Assembly: GCF_010093815.1 (NCBI RefSeq)
Contig: NW_022985553.1
Location: forward strand, 685,511-749,510
Source of the DNA: Pseudovirgaria hyperparasitica
Lineage: Eukaryota > Ascomycota > Dothideomycetes > Acrospermales > Acrospermaceae
DNA length: 64,000 nt
Reading direction: 5' to 3'
The notes under the pieces were generated by a model, which did no database searches, was not told where the DNA came from, and saw only the letters and a program-made list of their open reading frames with translations. This document shows positions 10,395-21,167 of this stretch, one piece after another. The position numbers and the translations under genes are program-made. Within the stretch, counting starts at the first letter, position 1. Each line of letters begins with the position of its first letter.

Positions 10395-12510
10395 CTACCC
10401 CCTCCCAGGCGACCCCGGCGAGCGCCAAACCCACTGCCCATGCCCGCCCGTCTGCGTGAGCGTCGCATCCGGCACACTGCCAGAGCGCATGGTGCCCTCA
10501 CCACCAAGCGTACTGCCCAGCTCATCGCTATACGGCGTCATTCCACCCGGACCATCGACGTCGCGTTCGACGGGGCGCAGGTGATGCTCGCTCATCAGAT
10601 GGGCGGGATGCGTGCCGGGGTCGACAAAGGGGGTAGTTTTGCGGTCGAGATGGGTGTGGTGGGGCGAGTCGAGTTCGCTGGGCATGACGTACATGTTGCC
10701 GTCGGCGGCGGGGCTGGTGATGGTGGTGGTGTTGTTGGTGTTGTAGGGGTATGTGTGGACGGGGATGGCGGGGGTGTAGCGGGCAGGGTAGGTGGGGAGT
10801 TCGGGGGGCGTGGTGTTTGATGAGGATGTTTTGGTGGTGCGGGTGTGGGCGCGGTGGCGGAAGTACCAGATGAGGGCGATGATGATGAAGAGGGCGGCAG
10901 CGGAGCCGATGGAGGCGCCGACGATTGTGGCGGTGGATGGCGCGGAGGAGGAGTTGGGGAAGGGGAATGTGGTGGGGGGTATTGCGGTTGGGTTGGCGGA
11001 AGGTGTGATTTTGAGGGTGAAGTAGACTGGGAGGTCTTGGTTGGACCACGAGACTGGGGCGGTGAGTGTTGCGCCGCCGGTTGGGCTACGATGCAATTGT
11101 TAGCTTAGGGAATATGTGGTGATGACGAAAAAGGAGGTCAACGTACCCGCCACCTATCACTGCTGTAATATTGCTAGGGACCTGATATTCATCCAGCGAT
11201 TCGTTGAATGGCGCCCATTCGATCCAGTCGTTTCCACCGCCCATTTTCAAGTTATGCGTCCCCCAAATGGTGGGAGCATCGCAGTAGTCCGACTCGTAGG
11301 GAAAGGTTCCGCCGATGATGATCATCTGCGCATTGTTGACCACATTGCAGCTCAGAGAATGATGCGGATGGCCCTCGCCAGGCTCCGCGCCCCACCATTT
11401 GATCCATCGAAAGGACGGTAGGCTGAGGACATGGACATCGTCAAACGAGGAGCCCGTCGGCGAGAGACCTCCATACATGTAAATATTGTACGAAGACCGG
11501 TCCGACGCCCAAGTCACCCCGGCACAGAACCGTCCCCGGCTTTCTGGCACATCACCCGTTGCGGTTTGAAGATACCATTTTTGGCTGAGGACGTCAAAGA
11601 TGTGGATATCGGACATGTTGGCGCCAGTGATGGTGCCATTCTGGAAAGAGTCGAGGACGCCGCCGAAGTGGACGAGGAGGCCTGCATCCGAGGCTGGTAG
11701 GTACAGCATCGTGCCCTCAGCACGCCCAATGTCATCTGGTCCTGAGCTGTTGGTCCATCGGTTCTCATCGATGAGATACTTCAGCATCCGGCTGGACGCC
11801 TCTGGTGCTCTACTCCCCCAATCAGGCGTGGTAAGATTGTTCTGCCAACCACCAAACAAGTAGCCCTCGGAGCGGTCCTGGATTGTGGTTCCGGCCCCCC
11901 AAGCAAGTCTCTCGGGAACTCCAGGCAACGGACTATCCGGCGATGTCCAGCGGTCGGACGTGATATTGTACATCCATACCGACGATTCTTCCACCTGATC
12001 CGAGTCCGCAAACTCTCCGCCGAACTGGTAGAACGTCTGGTTGCCGGCGTCGCTCCAGAGAATACCGCCGGATACGATTGGCACGGTCGCATCCTTTGAC
12101 AAGTCGTCCTTCAGCTGGGGCATGCCATTTTCAATGTCCGCCAAGTCATTGTACAACAGCCATTTGTCTGTATCCTAGTCAGTTTCCCGCTGTCGATGGC
12201 CACTTGATGACACACTTGTCTGGTTAGTCTTGGGACTGTCGCTATTCCAGACGACTTCACCACCTAGACGGATATCAGTAGGGTTCAAGCGCCGGGCGTC
12301 GACAACTGACCATCAATATATAGTCGTTGGCCGATGATGGTCGTCTGATGACCGAATCTAAAGGAAAGTGAGCGTTCGACTCATCTGATGGCCGCAAGAG
12401 CACGGATCTATGCACCTTCTACAGAAATCTCCCACAGGGTCCCGAGCCTGCTGTAACGAGTATTGCACCGCTGCGAGAGCGACGAGAGTATGGTACAGCA
12501 AGCGCGTCAT
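10395..12510 (-). CDS. Secreted/cell-surface kelch-repeat protein with one transmembrane helix
   Basis: Probable surface protein with an extracellular kelch beta-propeller, a single membrane helix and a cytoplasmic tail. Five exons on the minus strand: 12510-12416, 12357-12311, 12263-12216, 12167-11147 and 11085-10395 (633 aa). All junction phases agree, and the small exons rebuild a first kelch blade (CRRFGHQTTIIGQRLYIDGG). An N-terminal signal peptide is likely (TRLLYHTLVALAAVQYS). Kelch blades with paired Gly follow, for example YLFGGWQNN, YMYGGLSPTG and IIIGGTFPY. Around residues 458-480 is a hydrophobic span (ASIGSAAALFIIIALIWYF) followed by basic RHRAHTR and a Pro/Thr/Ser-rich tail of about 150 aa. 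Similar fungal proteins are annotated as kelch or galactose-oxidase-like; ligand and role are unknown. Confidence 0.85.
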
Positions 12511-13714
12511 GGCATCTATCTTGGTTCATCACCACTCCCATCCACGTTCGCATAGACCAGAGGTATGGTTGATGATTTCATCCAGACAAGGACGCGTATG
12601 TGGAGAAAGACAAAGTTGGGGATCGAGACTTGAGGACCAGCGGCGGAATTGTGCACGAGCTGACGTGGGGCTGAGCGTTGGTGCTGAGAGGGGCCTGGAC
12701 GCGGACACGATCGTTCCCCGTCTGCGGCCATGGACTGGGCGCTGGCACGACTTTGTGCATGGATTTGATTCGGTAGACATTCCGAGTGTACGATATAGTG
12801 CGGGTATATACAGTCGGCTTCGTGGCTAGCTGGAGCATGTGCGACACAATAGTATCGTTAGATGATGCCGCACAACCCCTAGAAATTGCTGGACTATCTA
12901 ACTAAGTCTTTGAGACGAGCGACGGCGGATCGTGTTAGGTTTGCAATAGCATCTCAGTAATTCAGGGATGGATGCGCTGAATGTCTGGCAATTTGTGGCG
13001 TGAGACAACGGTCTGGACAGACAGGACGCGATGCAATGCTCGCTCTACAGTACATCATTCGCAATGCCCTGACTGTATATTATCTCACAAAGTCTGAGGG
13101 CCGACTTGCTCCTTGGAGAGGATGTGGTCCAGGGGGTTCGTTAGTGTCGCTCGAGCCTCCAGGTTATCAAAGCTGAACGTAGTGCAGGGGGTTCTTGGGG
13201 CGGTGACAAGCTCGTATTGGCGACACCGTGTTCCCTGCACCACTCAAACTTCTCCCGGAACGCGTCGAGCTACATCATGGTCATCGTAACATCGGTTGGT
13301 GTTCTTGCTTGTCCTGATACTTGGATGGACTTTTAGAAATTGATATATTGCGATTGTAATTCAGTTGTGGAGAATCGTGATTCCGTCGTGGATGGGAAGC
13401 TGGAGGCCGGCAGGCTGAATTGCCGAGTTACATGAGGCGACACGAGGATACACGAAACGACAAGCATGGCATCCATCGTTCAATATTTTTTGAACGACAT
13501 GCATGCCCATCCATGCTTCCCGTCTGCTAGGGGTCCTCGGTCGGGTCAGCTTCAAAGCTGGTGGCTGATTCGGCGCAACCAGAAAACATCGTTGGTTGGC
13601 CCTGGGCGCGTCGATGATGCATGACTCCTCGCTGTAGAGCATCATCAGGCATCTAGCAAATGCAGACATTTCCATTTCCATGATTGTCGCCCGTCTAATA
13701 CAACTATCCAGTCA
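12511..13714. other. Intergenic, kelch promoter side to HET 3' end
   Basis: 1.2 kb upstream of the kelch gene and downstream of the HET gene. Several short open frames on both strands have no conserved pattern. No repeat recognised. Confidence 0.5.
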
Positions 13715-15715
13715 TCAAACCAGGTTCAACTTGCGCTTCTGCGCACCACTGAAGTACTCATGTCCACACGAAAACGTGCCCAGTCGTTCATATGCCCCCG
13801 CCGTCCGTGGAGAGAGGGCGAGGACGAGACCAGATACGTACTCGTGAGAAGAGCTGACTAAATTCAGACACCAAACACCGACCCGATCGAATGGGCTGTA
13901 GACATCACTCGGCCCGCCCCGTGTAACGGTCTCATAGCTTTCGTCTGCTTCGCCTAGTCGCGCAGATACGACGAGTAGGGTATCAGGGGCCACTTTGATC
14001 GTCGTCAAAGAATTCTGCAGCTGTAAGGCATATTCAAATTCATGCTCGTGCGGGGCTGAAAGTGAACCTTCTATCAACTGCCCTTCTAACTGTATACAAC
14101 CGAAAGATACTTCGCCGAATGGGTTCATTCCACGCATGGTACAAGACGCGGACACGATTCTGACATTCGAGATCAAGTCTTCATCTGCGCTATGCGTGTA
14201 TCTGATCTGCGTGTCAACAGACGCCCAGGTGAAGCTTGGTGCACGATATGTCGATAGTCTGAGTGTGGAGACTGGCGCTGATAGACTCGAATCTGATGAC
14301 CACAATAACCCCTGGGGAAGATTCGACTTCCAGAGCCCAGCGAGATAGTCCGAGTCTTTGGCGTTGATACACGAGCGGAAGTTCTGGGCGATTCCGGAAA
14401 TGGCCGGAAGCTTGTCTGATGGAACAGTGAGTTTGCGCAAGGAGTACTGCGCTGTTATACGGTGCCAAACATCCCAAGCTTCACTCTTCGGCACTTTGGA
14501 TAGCAAACCTGGGGTGGTGACACATCCTCTCCACGTCGACGTGCATTCACAACGGCACACTTTCCGGCATTCATAGACAAGCTCGGTTTCAGTATAGTGG
14601 AGGATGCGGGTACAGAGAAGGTGCTCTTGCAAGACCCAAGCTCGGGACATTAATGGGCCGTGAGGTCTTGCAGGTCGACTCTCACCCAGGTCAGGGTGGT
14701 GCCGGTCAAGTTTGCGGGCGCGTAGATACGTACACTTGCCCTGCGTATTCTTATACTCCAGCACGATCGGCTTTCTGCGCGGCGCAAATATCCTCTCATC
14801 GCTACTCTGTGGATGCACAGCAGATATAGTGATGTGTGCACAGCGATATATGTTCATCATGTTTGCAGATTCCGTTTCCCAATCATCGCGGCAATCTTGG
14901 ATGATGCAGAGAGCATCTATCCACAGGAAGCCAATGCCTAACTTACGCGCGATGATGACTGCATCTTGGAACAGTGCCGGCATTGCACCAAAGTCAATAT
15001 ACTTCTTGCGTGCTGCCAGATTCGCCTTGGTAGTAGTGATGCTTGGCCCGCGTCCCCAACAATGGCTTAATGCCGCATATTTCAACCGATTGTATGGCAG
15101 CTCACACAGCTTGATTGGACTCTCTTTATCTTTACCGACGTAGAGTAAACGCGTTGGCTGTGCTGCAGGAGCCTCCTGGCAGACTGTGTGTTTACTTACA
15201 CAGTCGTCAATGCATCGCTGCGCAAACGCGAAAGAAGCATCAGAATCGGGCGACAGTGGTATGCTGGCAGCAGAGCCTATGGACGGCCAAGGCGACCGGA
15301 CACCTGTCGATTGTCAGCGACTTCTCGAGCACAAATCCAGAAGCCAGTCAGTACCAGGCGAAGTGTAGATCTCAATCTGTTGGTCCTCGTATCTGACATG
15401 ACGAATCGATGCGCAGACAGGCACATTGAAGCCCAAATCCACGATGATTGGAGCTCTGACTGTCGACCAGTCAACGAAGAAGGCATCGAGTGCCTCCGCC
15501 AATACGCTACAGAATCTGCACCCGGCACGCGACTTTTTCAGCTGCAGTGCGTCGACAGGAAGGCTGAGACTGATTGTACGTCCCGACAAGGCTTCGGCGT
15601 CGTGCGAAGACGCTGCATGGCCTTTGGCATCGAGATTGTTACAGATCTTGCAGGACGAGCGACCTGTCTTCGGCCACGTACTCGAGCGCTTTGCGACCTG
15701 GTGTTTATTAGGCAT
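13715..15715 (-). CDS. Heterokaryon-incompatibility (HET) domain protein
   Basis: Fungal HET-domain protein; the family includes mediators of non-self recognition and programmed cell death after fusion of unlike strains, though most members are uncharacterised. Two exons, 15715-15355 and 15303-13715, give 649 aa. The HET core is clear: LKYAALSHCWG (about residue 190), then LGIGFLWIDALCIIQD and DDWETESANMMNIYRCAHITISA. The N-terminal part carries a cysteine pair context (CKICNNLD and GCRFCSVL), usual in this subfamily, and the intron-spanning SPG-PWPSIG segment supports the splice. No partner domain such as NACHT or ankyrin is seen downstream, so it appears to be a stand-alone HET protein. It lies 182 bp downstream of the SDR gene on the same strand. 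The specific allorecognition role is not shown by sequence. Confidence 0.9.
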
Positions 15716-15897
15716 AAGTACCCGTTTATCTTAGATGAACATCAACATAATGGTCTGACGTTGCAAAGTCAAGCTTGGAACCAAAGTTTGTCCTCGGGTA
15801 AGAGAGACTGAAGACAACTTCGGCCCCCGGTTATGGCCTGAGGCATAAAGCATTATTGTAGCTACAATGATTGCAACTCATACGTACACTGAGACAC

Positions 15898-16877
15898 CTA
15901 TGGAGCTCCAGTGAAGACCATGCCTCCGTTGGCGCAGAATACACTGCCCGTGGCCCACGCTGAATCTGGACTGACGATCATCCCAATAATCCCAGCAATT
16001 TCATGATCCCACCCTGGCCGAGTGCCAGCCTCTGCAAATTTCTTAGCATTATCCTCACCGTCCAGATCAGGACGCAGCGCCATCAAGGGCGTGTTATTGA
16101 TCAGGTGGCCGAGAGTGCCTCCTATTTTCCCCGCCGCCGCTCCGTACATGTCTGTCGCAACCGGCCCCGGGTTGATGGAGTTGACCGTTGCACGTTCAGC
16201 AAGCTCACGAGACCAAGACCTCGTCATGGCATCCAGCGCAGCCTTCGTACCTCCATAGATTGACTGTGATGGCAAGCCAATAGAAGCTGACACGGAAGAC
16301 AGATTCACAATCCTGCCAGACCGATCATGGGGCAAGTAAGGAATTGCAGCTTTGACCAGCAGTAGAGGACCCCTGACATTGACATTGTACTGGAAAGCAA
16401 AGTCTTCAGCCTGCTCTTCGGCGGTCAAGTCAGCCAAGGCATGATTGCTGCTCACTCCAGCGTTGTTGATGATGATATCAAGCTGAAACTTGCCCGATTT
16501 CGGGTGCGAGAAATGGTTTTTTGCCGTCTCGACCACGTGAGCTGGGCCCTTGATACTGCCCATATCGGCTTGAACGATTGTAGTCTGTATGCCATGGTCT
16601 GACTCGAGCTGCTTCGCGAGCTCTTCAATCTTTGCAGTGGACTTTTCGGATGTATAGTTCATGACGAGATTGGCACCGCGAGAAGCCAAAAGGCGGCATG
16701 TTGCAGCACCGATACCTGTAGAGACTTAGATGATGGTATCGTAGAATATCTGGCATAATAAAACTCGCCTCGCGAAGCACCCGTCACAATCGCAACTTTG
16801 CCATCCAGCACTCTTTGGCTGTTTGTCCCTCCTAGATTGGTGGACGCTGTTCTACCATAAGATGGTCGTTGAGCCAT
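15898..16877 (-). CDS. Classical short-chain dehydrogenase/reductase (SDR)
   Basis: NAD(P)-dependent oxidoreductase of unknown substrate. Two exons, 16877-16769 and 16715-15898, give 308 aa. The Rossmann motif TGASRGIG is split by the intron and only forms if a GC donor (G|GCGAGT) is used with the acceptor at 16716, so this is a GC-AG intron. Other SDR signatures are present: NNAG, catalytic Ser in NLSSVSAS, YGGTK for the YxxxK pair, and NPGPVATDM. The C-terminal GMIVSPDSAWATGSVFCANGG matches the usual cofactor/tetramer end. The length is ordinary for the family plus a 30-residue N-terminal extension. Nearby HET and ILV6 genes on the same strand do not suggest a pathway. Confidence 0.9.
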
Positions 16878-16929
16878 AACGATAGATAGTAAGTATATTT
16901 GTTATACCTGAGCAATACCCTTCAGTGTT

Positions 16930-16963
16930 GTTGTGTAACACAAGTTTGATCGTGTTGTGTAAC
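16930..16963. promoter_or_regulatory. Paired 10-bp direct repeat upstream of the SDR gene
   Basis: GTTGTGTAAC occurs at 16930-16939 and again at 16954-16963, centre spacing 24 bp, some 53-86 bp upstream of the SDR start codon. The first copy sits in a near-palindrome (TTGTGTAACACAA). This could be a paired operator for a regulator; no known factor is assigned. Confidence 0.35.
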
Positions 16964-17369
16964 TGTGAGTCCCCAGCTTTAGTGCATGTGGGGTCGCAGG
17001 GTTTACATACATACAAATAAGCCTCATGACTTCATAATGCAGCTTTAAGTGGGGTATGAAGAGTCTCCTCCATGGATGTAAAAGTACCTAGATAGAAGTG
17101 TCCCTAGCTATTTAGCTCGACCCACTAAAGTGTATCTCTCTAACGGTTCATTCTGGTTTTCGTCTGGTATTTCTCTGTCGTTGTGAGAAGAGGCCTTTCT
17201 GGGCTTATAGGCCGCTAACATCAAGTGAAATTATAACGCCACACAACGTAGCATGTTTCCCGGAATCTCCAATGAGTTTTTATTTGACTTAATGGACATC
17301 ATTACTATTTCAGCAGTGTTGCTACGCCCATCCTATTAACCAACGCAGAGTGACTGTGGGAAGCTTCCC
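16964..17369. other. Intergenic, SDR promoter side to ILV6 3' end
   Basis: About 400 bp that hold the distal SDR promoter and the ILV6 downstream region. No gene recognised. Confidence 0.5.
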
Positions 17370-18438
17370 TCAGCCTGGAGGAAGCGTGCTTGCATCAACA
17401 ATATCCTGAGCATCCTTCTCATCAATCTCTTCAGATCCGTACAAAGGTGAACGTGGGAGAGCCATCAGACCTAGGAAGTGTCAATCGCCATAGAAGATCA
17501 GATTACTATTTTGACTTACCAGTCCTAGCACTTTCCAAAATGCCAAACGGAGCAACCAGCTTCATGAAACTCTCGATTCTGCTGGGTTTTGCCGAAACTT
17601 CGACAATACAGTTGTTATTGCTGATGTCCAACACCTTTCCACCAAATTGGTGAGTCAGGTGAGTGATTGCTTCTAAATGCTCATGCTTGTGTCTCAGAGC
17701 TTCGCTCACGGCTAGCTTGCTCGGATGAAAGTCGCGTTCTGACTGGGCAAGACTATGTGCATTCCCCAGCTGCGAAGCGGATTCTGCATCGGCTTCCAGC
17801 TCCTCCGGTCCATTATCGGTCACCATCTCTCGATGATGAGCCAATAATTCTTCGAAATATTCCGGACCGAGAATCGATACCTTGGCCAAGAGCAACTCAC
17901 GCTGAACGAGCGGAGCAGCTGTATAGTCCAGGACAGCCCAGACTGGGACAAGATCTTCTAGTTGACGGCGCGCCTGTTCAACGACGCCATCTTGTCCCTG
18001 AAGTACAATTGTCATTCGAGAGAGATCCTCAACCTCAGTGTTGCAAACAACCAGCGAGTCGATGTTGAAGCCGCGCGCAGCAAGAATGCCAGAAACACGA
18101 GAAAGCACACCGGGCTCATTTTGCACGAGACAGTTGAGCACATGTCGTTTCGGAGGAGCTGACGAAGGCAACGGGGTCTCGTAGAGAATCGAAGAAACAG
18201 CAGCAGGAGCCGACCATGACGATGGTGTATCTTGGGTGGGTAGAGGTGCGGTTCGGCGGTGAAGGGATTTGTATGCAAGGGCTTGTGTTGAGGAGTTTGA
18301 CGAGTTTCGCACCTGCTGTGACTGAAGACAAGTAAGAGAATTGGTATTTGTAGAGGGTCGCAGTAGTTGTCTACTGTTAGGCAGAGCCAGTATAGCTCGC
18401 CGAGTTGCCATCGTGGATGTGTGTACAGCGCTGACCAC
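17370..18438 (-). CDS. ILV6: Acetolactate synthase regulatory (small) subunit, mitochondrial
   Basis: Regulatory subunit of acetohydroxyacid synthase, the first common step of valine, leucine and isoleucine synthesis; it confers valine feedback sensitivity on the catalytic subunit. Two exons, 18438-17520 and 17470-17370, give 339 aa. The last exon supplies the family's conserved ending (ARTGLMALPRSPL). An ACT domain spans about residues 99-175 (HVLNCLVQNEPGVLSRVSGI, RGFNIDSLVV); a second conserved block follows (LLAKVSILGPEYFEELL and FGGKVLDISNNNCIVEVSAKP). The first 60 residues are Ser/Arg/Asn-rich, consistent with a mitochondrial presequence. A second in-frame Met at 18411 (MATRRAIL) is an equally good start. 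It faces the KH-protein gene across 312 bp, so the two may share a bidirectional promoter. Confidence 0.94.
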
Positions 18439-18750
18439 AGAGATCGAGCTACTATCTGTTGAGTCGAGAGCAAAAAGCCGAGAACGTGAATCACATCCGA
18501 GCTTGGATTATGCGATGTCGGCGCTAGATATTCCGCTCCGCTGTGCCTTGGCAGTCCCCACTCGCCTTCATCACGCATAAAGGCGGGTCGGCATTCCGCC
18601 GGCCCTAGATACTCATCTAGCCTGGGCTTCTTTCACTGTTACCCGCAACTCGAAGATTCGGCTTCACGATCACGCGCCGTCGCTTGTCTTCGCCGATGTT
18701 GGTAGTGTGATACCCAAAGTCTTCTTCTATTCCTACTTCTATCAGTCACC
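18439..18750. promoter_or_regulatory. Bidirectional promoter region, ILV6 / KH protein
   Basis: Only 312 bp separate the two divergent start codons, so both promoters must lie here. A TGAGTCG match (six of seven to the Gcn4/CpcA site) is at 18460-18466, very close to the ILV6 ATG; its function is uncertain. Confidence 0.5.
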
Positions 18751-20724
18751 ATGGGCCGCTTCGACCAGACTGAGCGCAAACCGACGCGCGAACGCCGTTC
18801 GCGATCTCCATCCTCAAGGACCTCCGAACCCATTCGCGAACGCAGCCCAATCCAGCGAGAAGAGACTGATACACCCTCAAAAGAGCAACTGAAAGCTGAT
18901 GCTGCAGCGAGAGCCAAGGCCGCTGCTGAGAGGATCAACGCGTCTCTTGCGGCAAAGAAAGCTATTCAAACAGTCGATGTCCCTCCAATCCGCTCAGTAC
19001 GTACGTGATTCCTGTTCGTCTATCAGACTAACAAATGTGTTTTGCAGGCAAGCACCGAAGCTGCCAAAAAGTCATCTGGCGTTGCTGGCGTTAGCGACGA
19101 AATCTACACGCAAGATGGGGATTTCATCCGCGACATCGAGGTCAATGATTTACGAAATCGCTACACCTTGACCAAAGGCTCAACACAGAAAATGGTAAAT
19201 AATTTTGTCATCTTGCACAACTGATCTTCAGGCAGTCCCTGTCACTCTCTGTCCCTTCAGTCACATTGACCCCACTTCAGGGCTTGTGGGAAGTATCTGT
19301 AATGTGTTTTACGCATGTGGGATCAGTCCAGAAGCTTACCACAGTGCTCATTTAGCCGCTCTTCTCGCGAGCTCATCCCCCAATTTTGCATCTGCTGACC
19401 GCATCTGTGTGACATCTAGATCAAAGAAGAAACTGGCGCCGGTACGCTACCACCTGACTACCATAGAATTGTTTGAGAGACAACCTTACTTATATGTGTC
19501 AAGATGTCACTACCCGCGGCGAATACTACCCGGATAAGACTTTAGCCACTGCTGCTGTAAGTGTCTTCTCACCCAAGGTCAAACAGAACAGAAAGCTAAC
19601 ATTATATAGTCTCCACCTTTGTATCTCCATATCACAAGCACGAGCAAGGAGGGTCTTGAGCAGGCTGTCGCTAAGATTAATGAATTGATGCAGCAGGAAC
19701 TACCTAACCTGGTTGATGAGCGTAGATTTCGCCGTCGTGAGCCTGAGCAATTTGAGCGAGATGAACTGGGTCGAGTCTGTCTCCTTGCCTCAAGCGAGAT
19801 TGAACAACATGCTAATATATTGACCCAGCGCAAATGGCCGGAGGAGCGCATTCCCATCGATCTAGAGCCGATCCCAGGCTTCAATCTCCGAGCCCAGGTT
19901 GTCGGTCATGGGGGAGCATATGTGAAACATATCCAGCAAGAGACTCGATGCCGTGTTCAAATCAAGGGTCAGAATTCTGGCTTCATGGAGCCAAACACCG
20001 GAAGAGAAAGTGACGAGCCCATGTATCTTCATGTTGCGTAAGTGCAGGTTTGGACGTCATGCTTGTCCGTTACTGATTCTCATAGTGGCCCGGATCCGAA
20101 CGAGGTCAAGCGCGCAAGAGGTCTCTGTGAAGATCTCCTAGCAAGTGTCAAATCGCAATACGAATCTTTCAAGGAGCGTGGCGGCGCTCGCGGACGTTAC
20201 GGTGACCGGGAATCGAATGGAGGCGGCCGGGGTGGATACGGGGGTGGTGGACGTGAGTATGGTGGTGGCCGTGACTCTGGCGATCACTATGGATACGGCT
20301 CGCAACAGTCTCCGACTGGCCAAGGTGACCCCAACAGCCAAACCGCCACCCCCTCGTCGGCAAATGCAGACTATGCAGCCCAATACGCCCAGTACTACCA
20401 ACAGTATCAGCAGTACGCCCAAAATGGTCAGGATCCGTACGCTGCTTACGGGGGCTATGCGAATTACATGGCTATGTATCAGCAGTACTATGCCCAGCAA
20501 GCAGGTCAAGACCAGAGTGGTGGTACCCCAACCCAGGCAACTTCACAAGCGCCTCCACCTCCTCCTTCGAACGATGCGCCGCCTCCACCTCCTCCGTCCG
20601 GATCTGATGCTCCCCCGCCACCGCCTCCTGGTGTACCGTCTGGTTACAACAACGTAGGAGTGTTTAAGGCTCTCCGTGTCTGCTTGCTAATTGATAATAG
20701 GTTCCACCACCCCCTGGGCTATAA
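18751..20724 (+). CDS. KH-domain RNA-binding protein (KHDC4/BBP-like)
   Basis: Predicted nuclear RNA-binding protein of the splicing-related KH families. Seven exons: 18751-18996, 19048-19194, 19420-19441, 19504-19556, 19610-20037, 20086-20653 and 20701-20724 (495 aa). The start is Arg/Ser-rich (RERRSRSPSS), followed by a helical segment. Exons 2-5 rebuild a KH core, YTLTKGSTQKM / IKEETGADVTTRGEYYPD, like that of KHDC4 (BLOM7) and the Prp5/DDX46 C-terminus; a second KH-like part follows (GFNLRAQVVGHGGAYVKHIQQETRCRVQIKGQNSGF). The C-terminal third has RGG/GYGGGG repeats, Tyr/Gln-rich repeats and three Pro-rich runs. Exon 3 is a 22-nt microexon encoding part of the KH loop. All phases agree. 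The precise orthologue is not settled. Confidence 0.86.
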
Positions 20725-21167
20725 ATGCGTACGGAAAAGCTCCACATGCTGACATTGTGCTGTTGTCTCTGATACCTCTCACAGGTGCTAGAGTCTTGCT
20801 GAATCTGGGAAGAAAGGTCAGATATCTCTCCAATCAGTATATGTGGGATCCATACGGCAGCATTTCATATTGCATTGGCGTCGAGATTGTGTTTAGAATA
20901 TGGGCTATGAACCTGAAGCCCGGTTGTTGCTAGCTCAGAGCGTAATCAAATAATCCTGTGTCAGGTAGACTCTAACAATGAAGAAACATCTGATACTCCA
21001 AATTTTTGACAAGATATCTGTGTTGTGATGCAAGCGGTTTTGAGCTGCACGGGCCTGGCCAATCGGAGGGCTTCTAATTACCTCCGATTTCGCATCATCG
21101 CGAACACCCAAAAAAGTTCAGCGCTGGACCAGGTTGCATGCGATCACAGCGACTGATCTGGTGCACC
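20725..21167. other. Intergenic, KH gene to aconitase
   Basis: 443 bp holding the KH gene 3' end and the aconitase promoter. No gene or repeat recognised. Confidence 0.5.

Noticed and set aside
13361-13681. 106-codon minus-strand frame next to the HET gene
   Set aside because: Not linked to the HET frame by any good splice pair and no recognised content.
13715-18438. HET, SDR and ILV6 as a biosynthetic gene cluster
   Set aside because: No backbone enzyme (PKS, NRPS, terpene cyclase) is near; the functions are unrelated.
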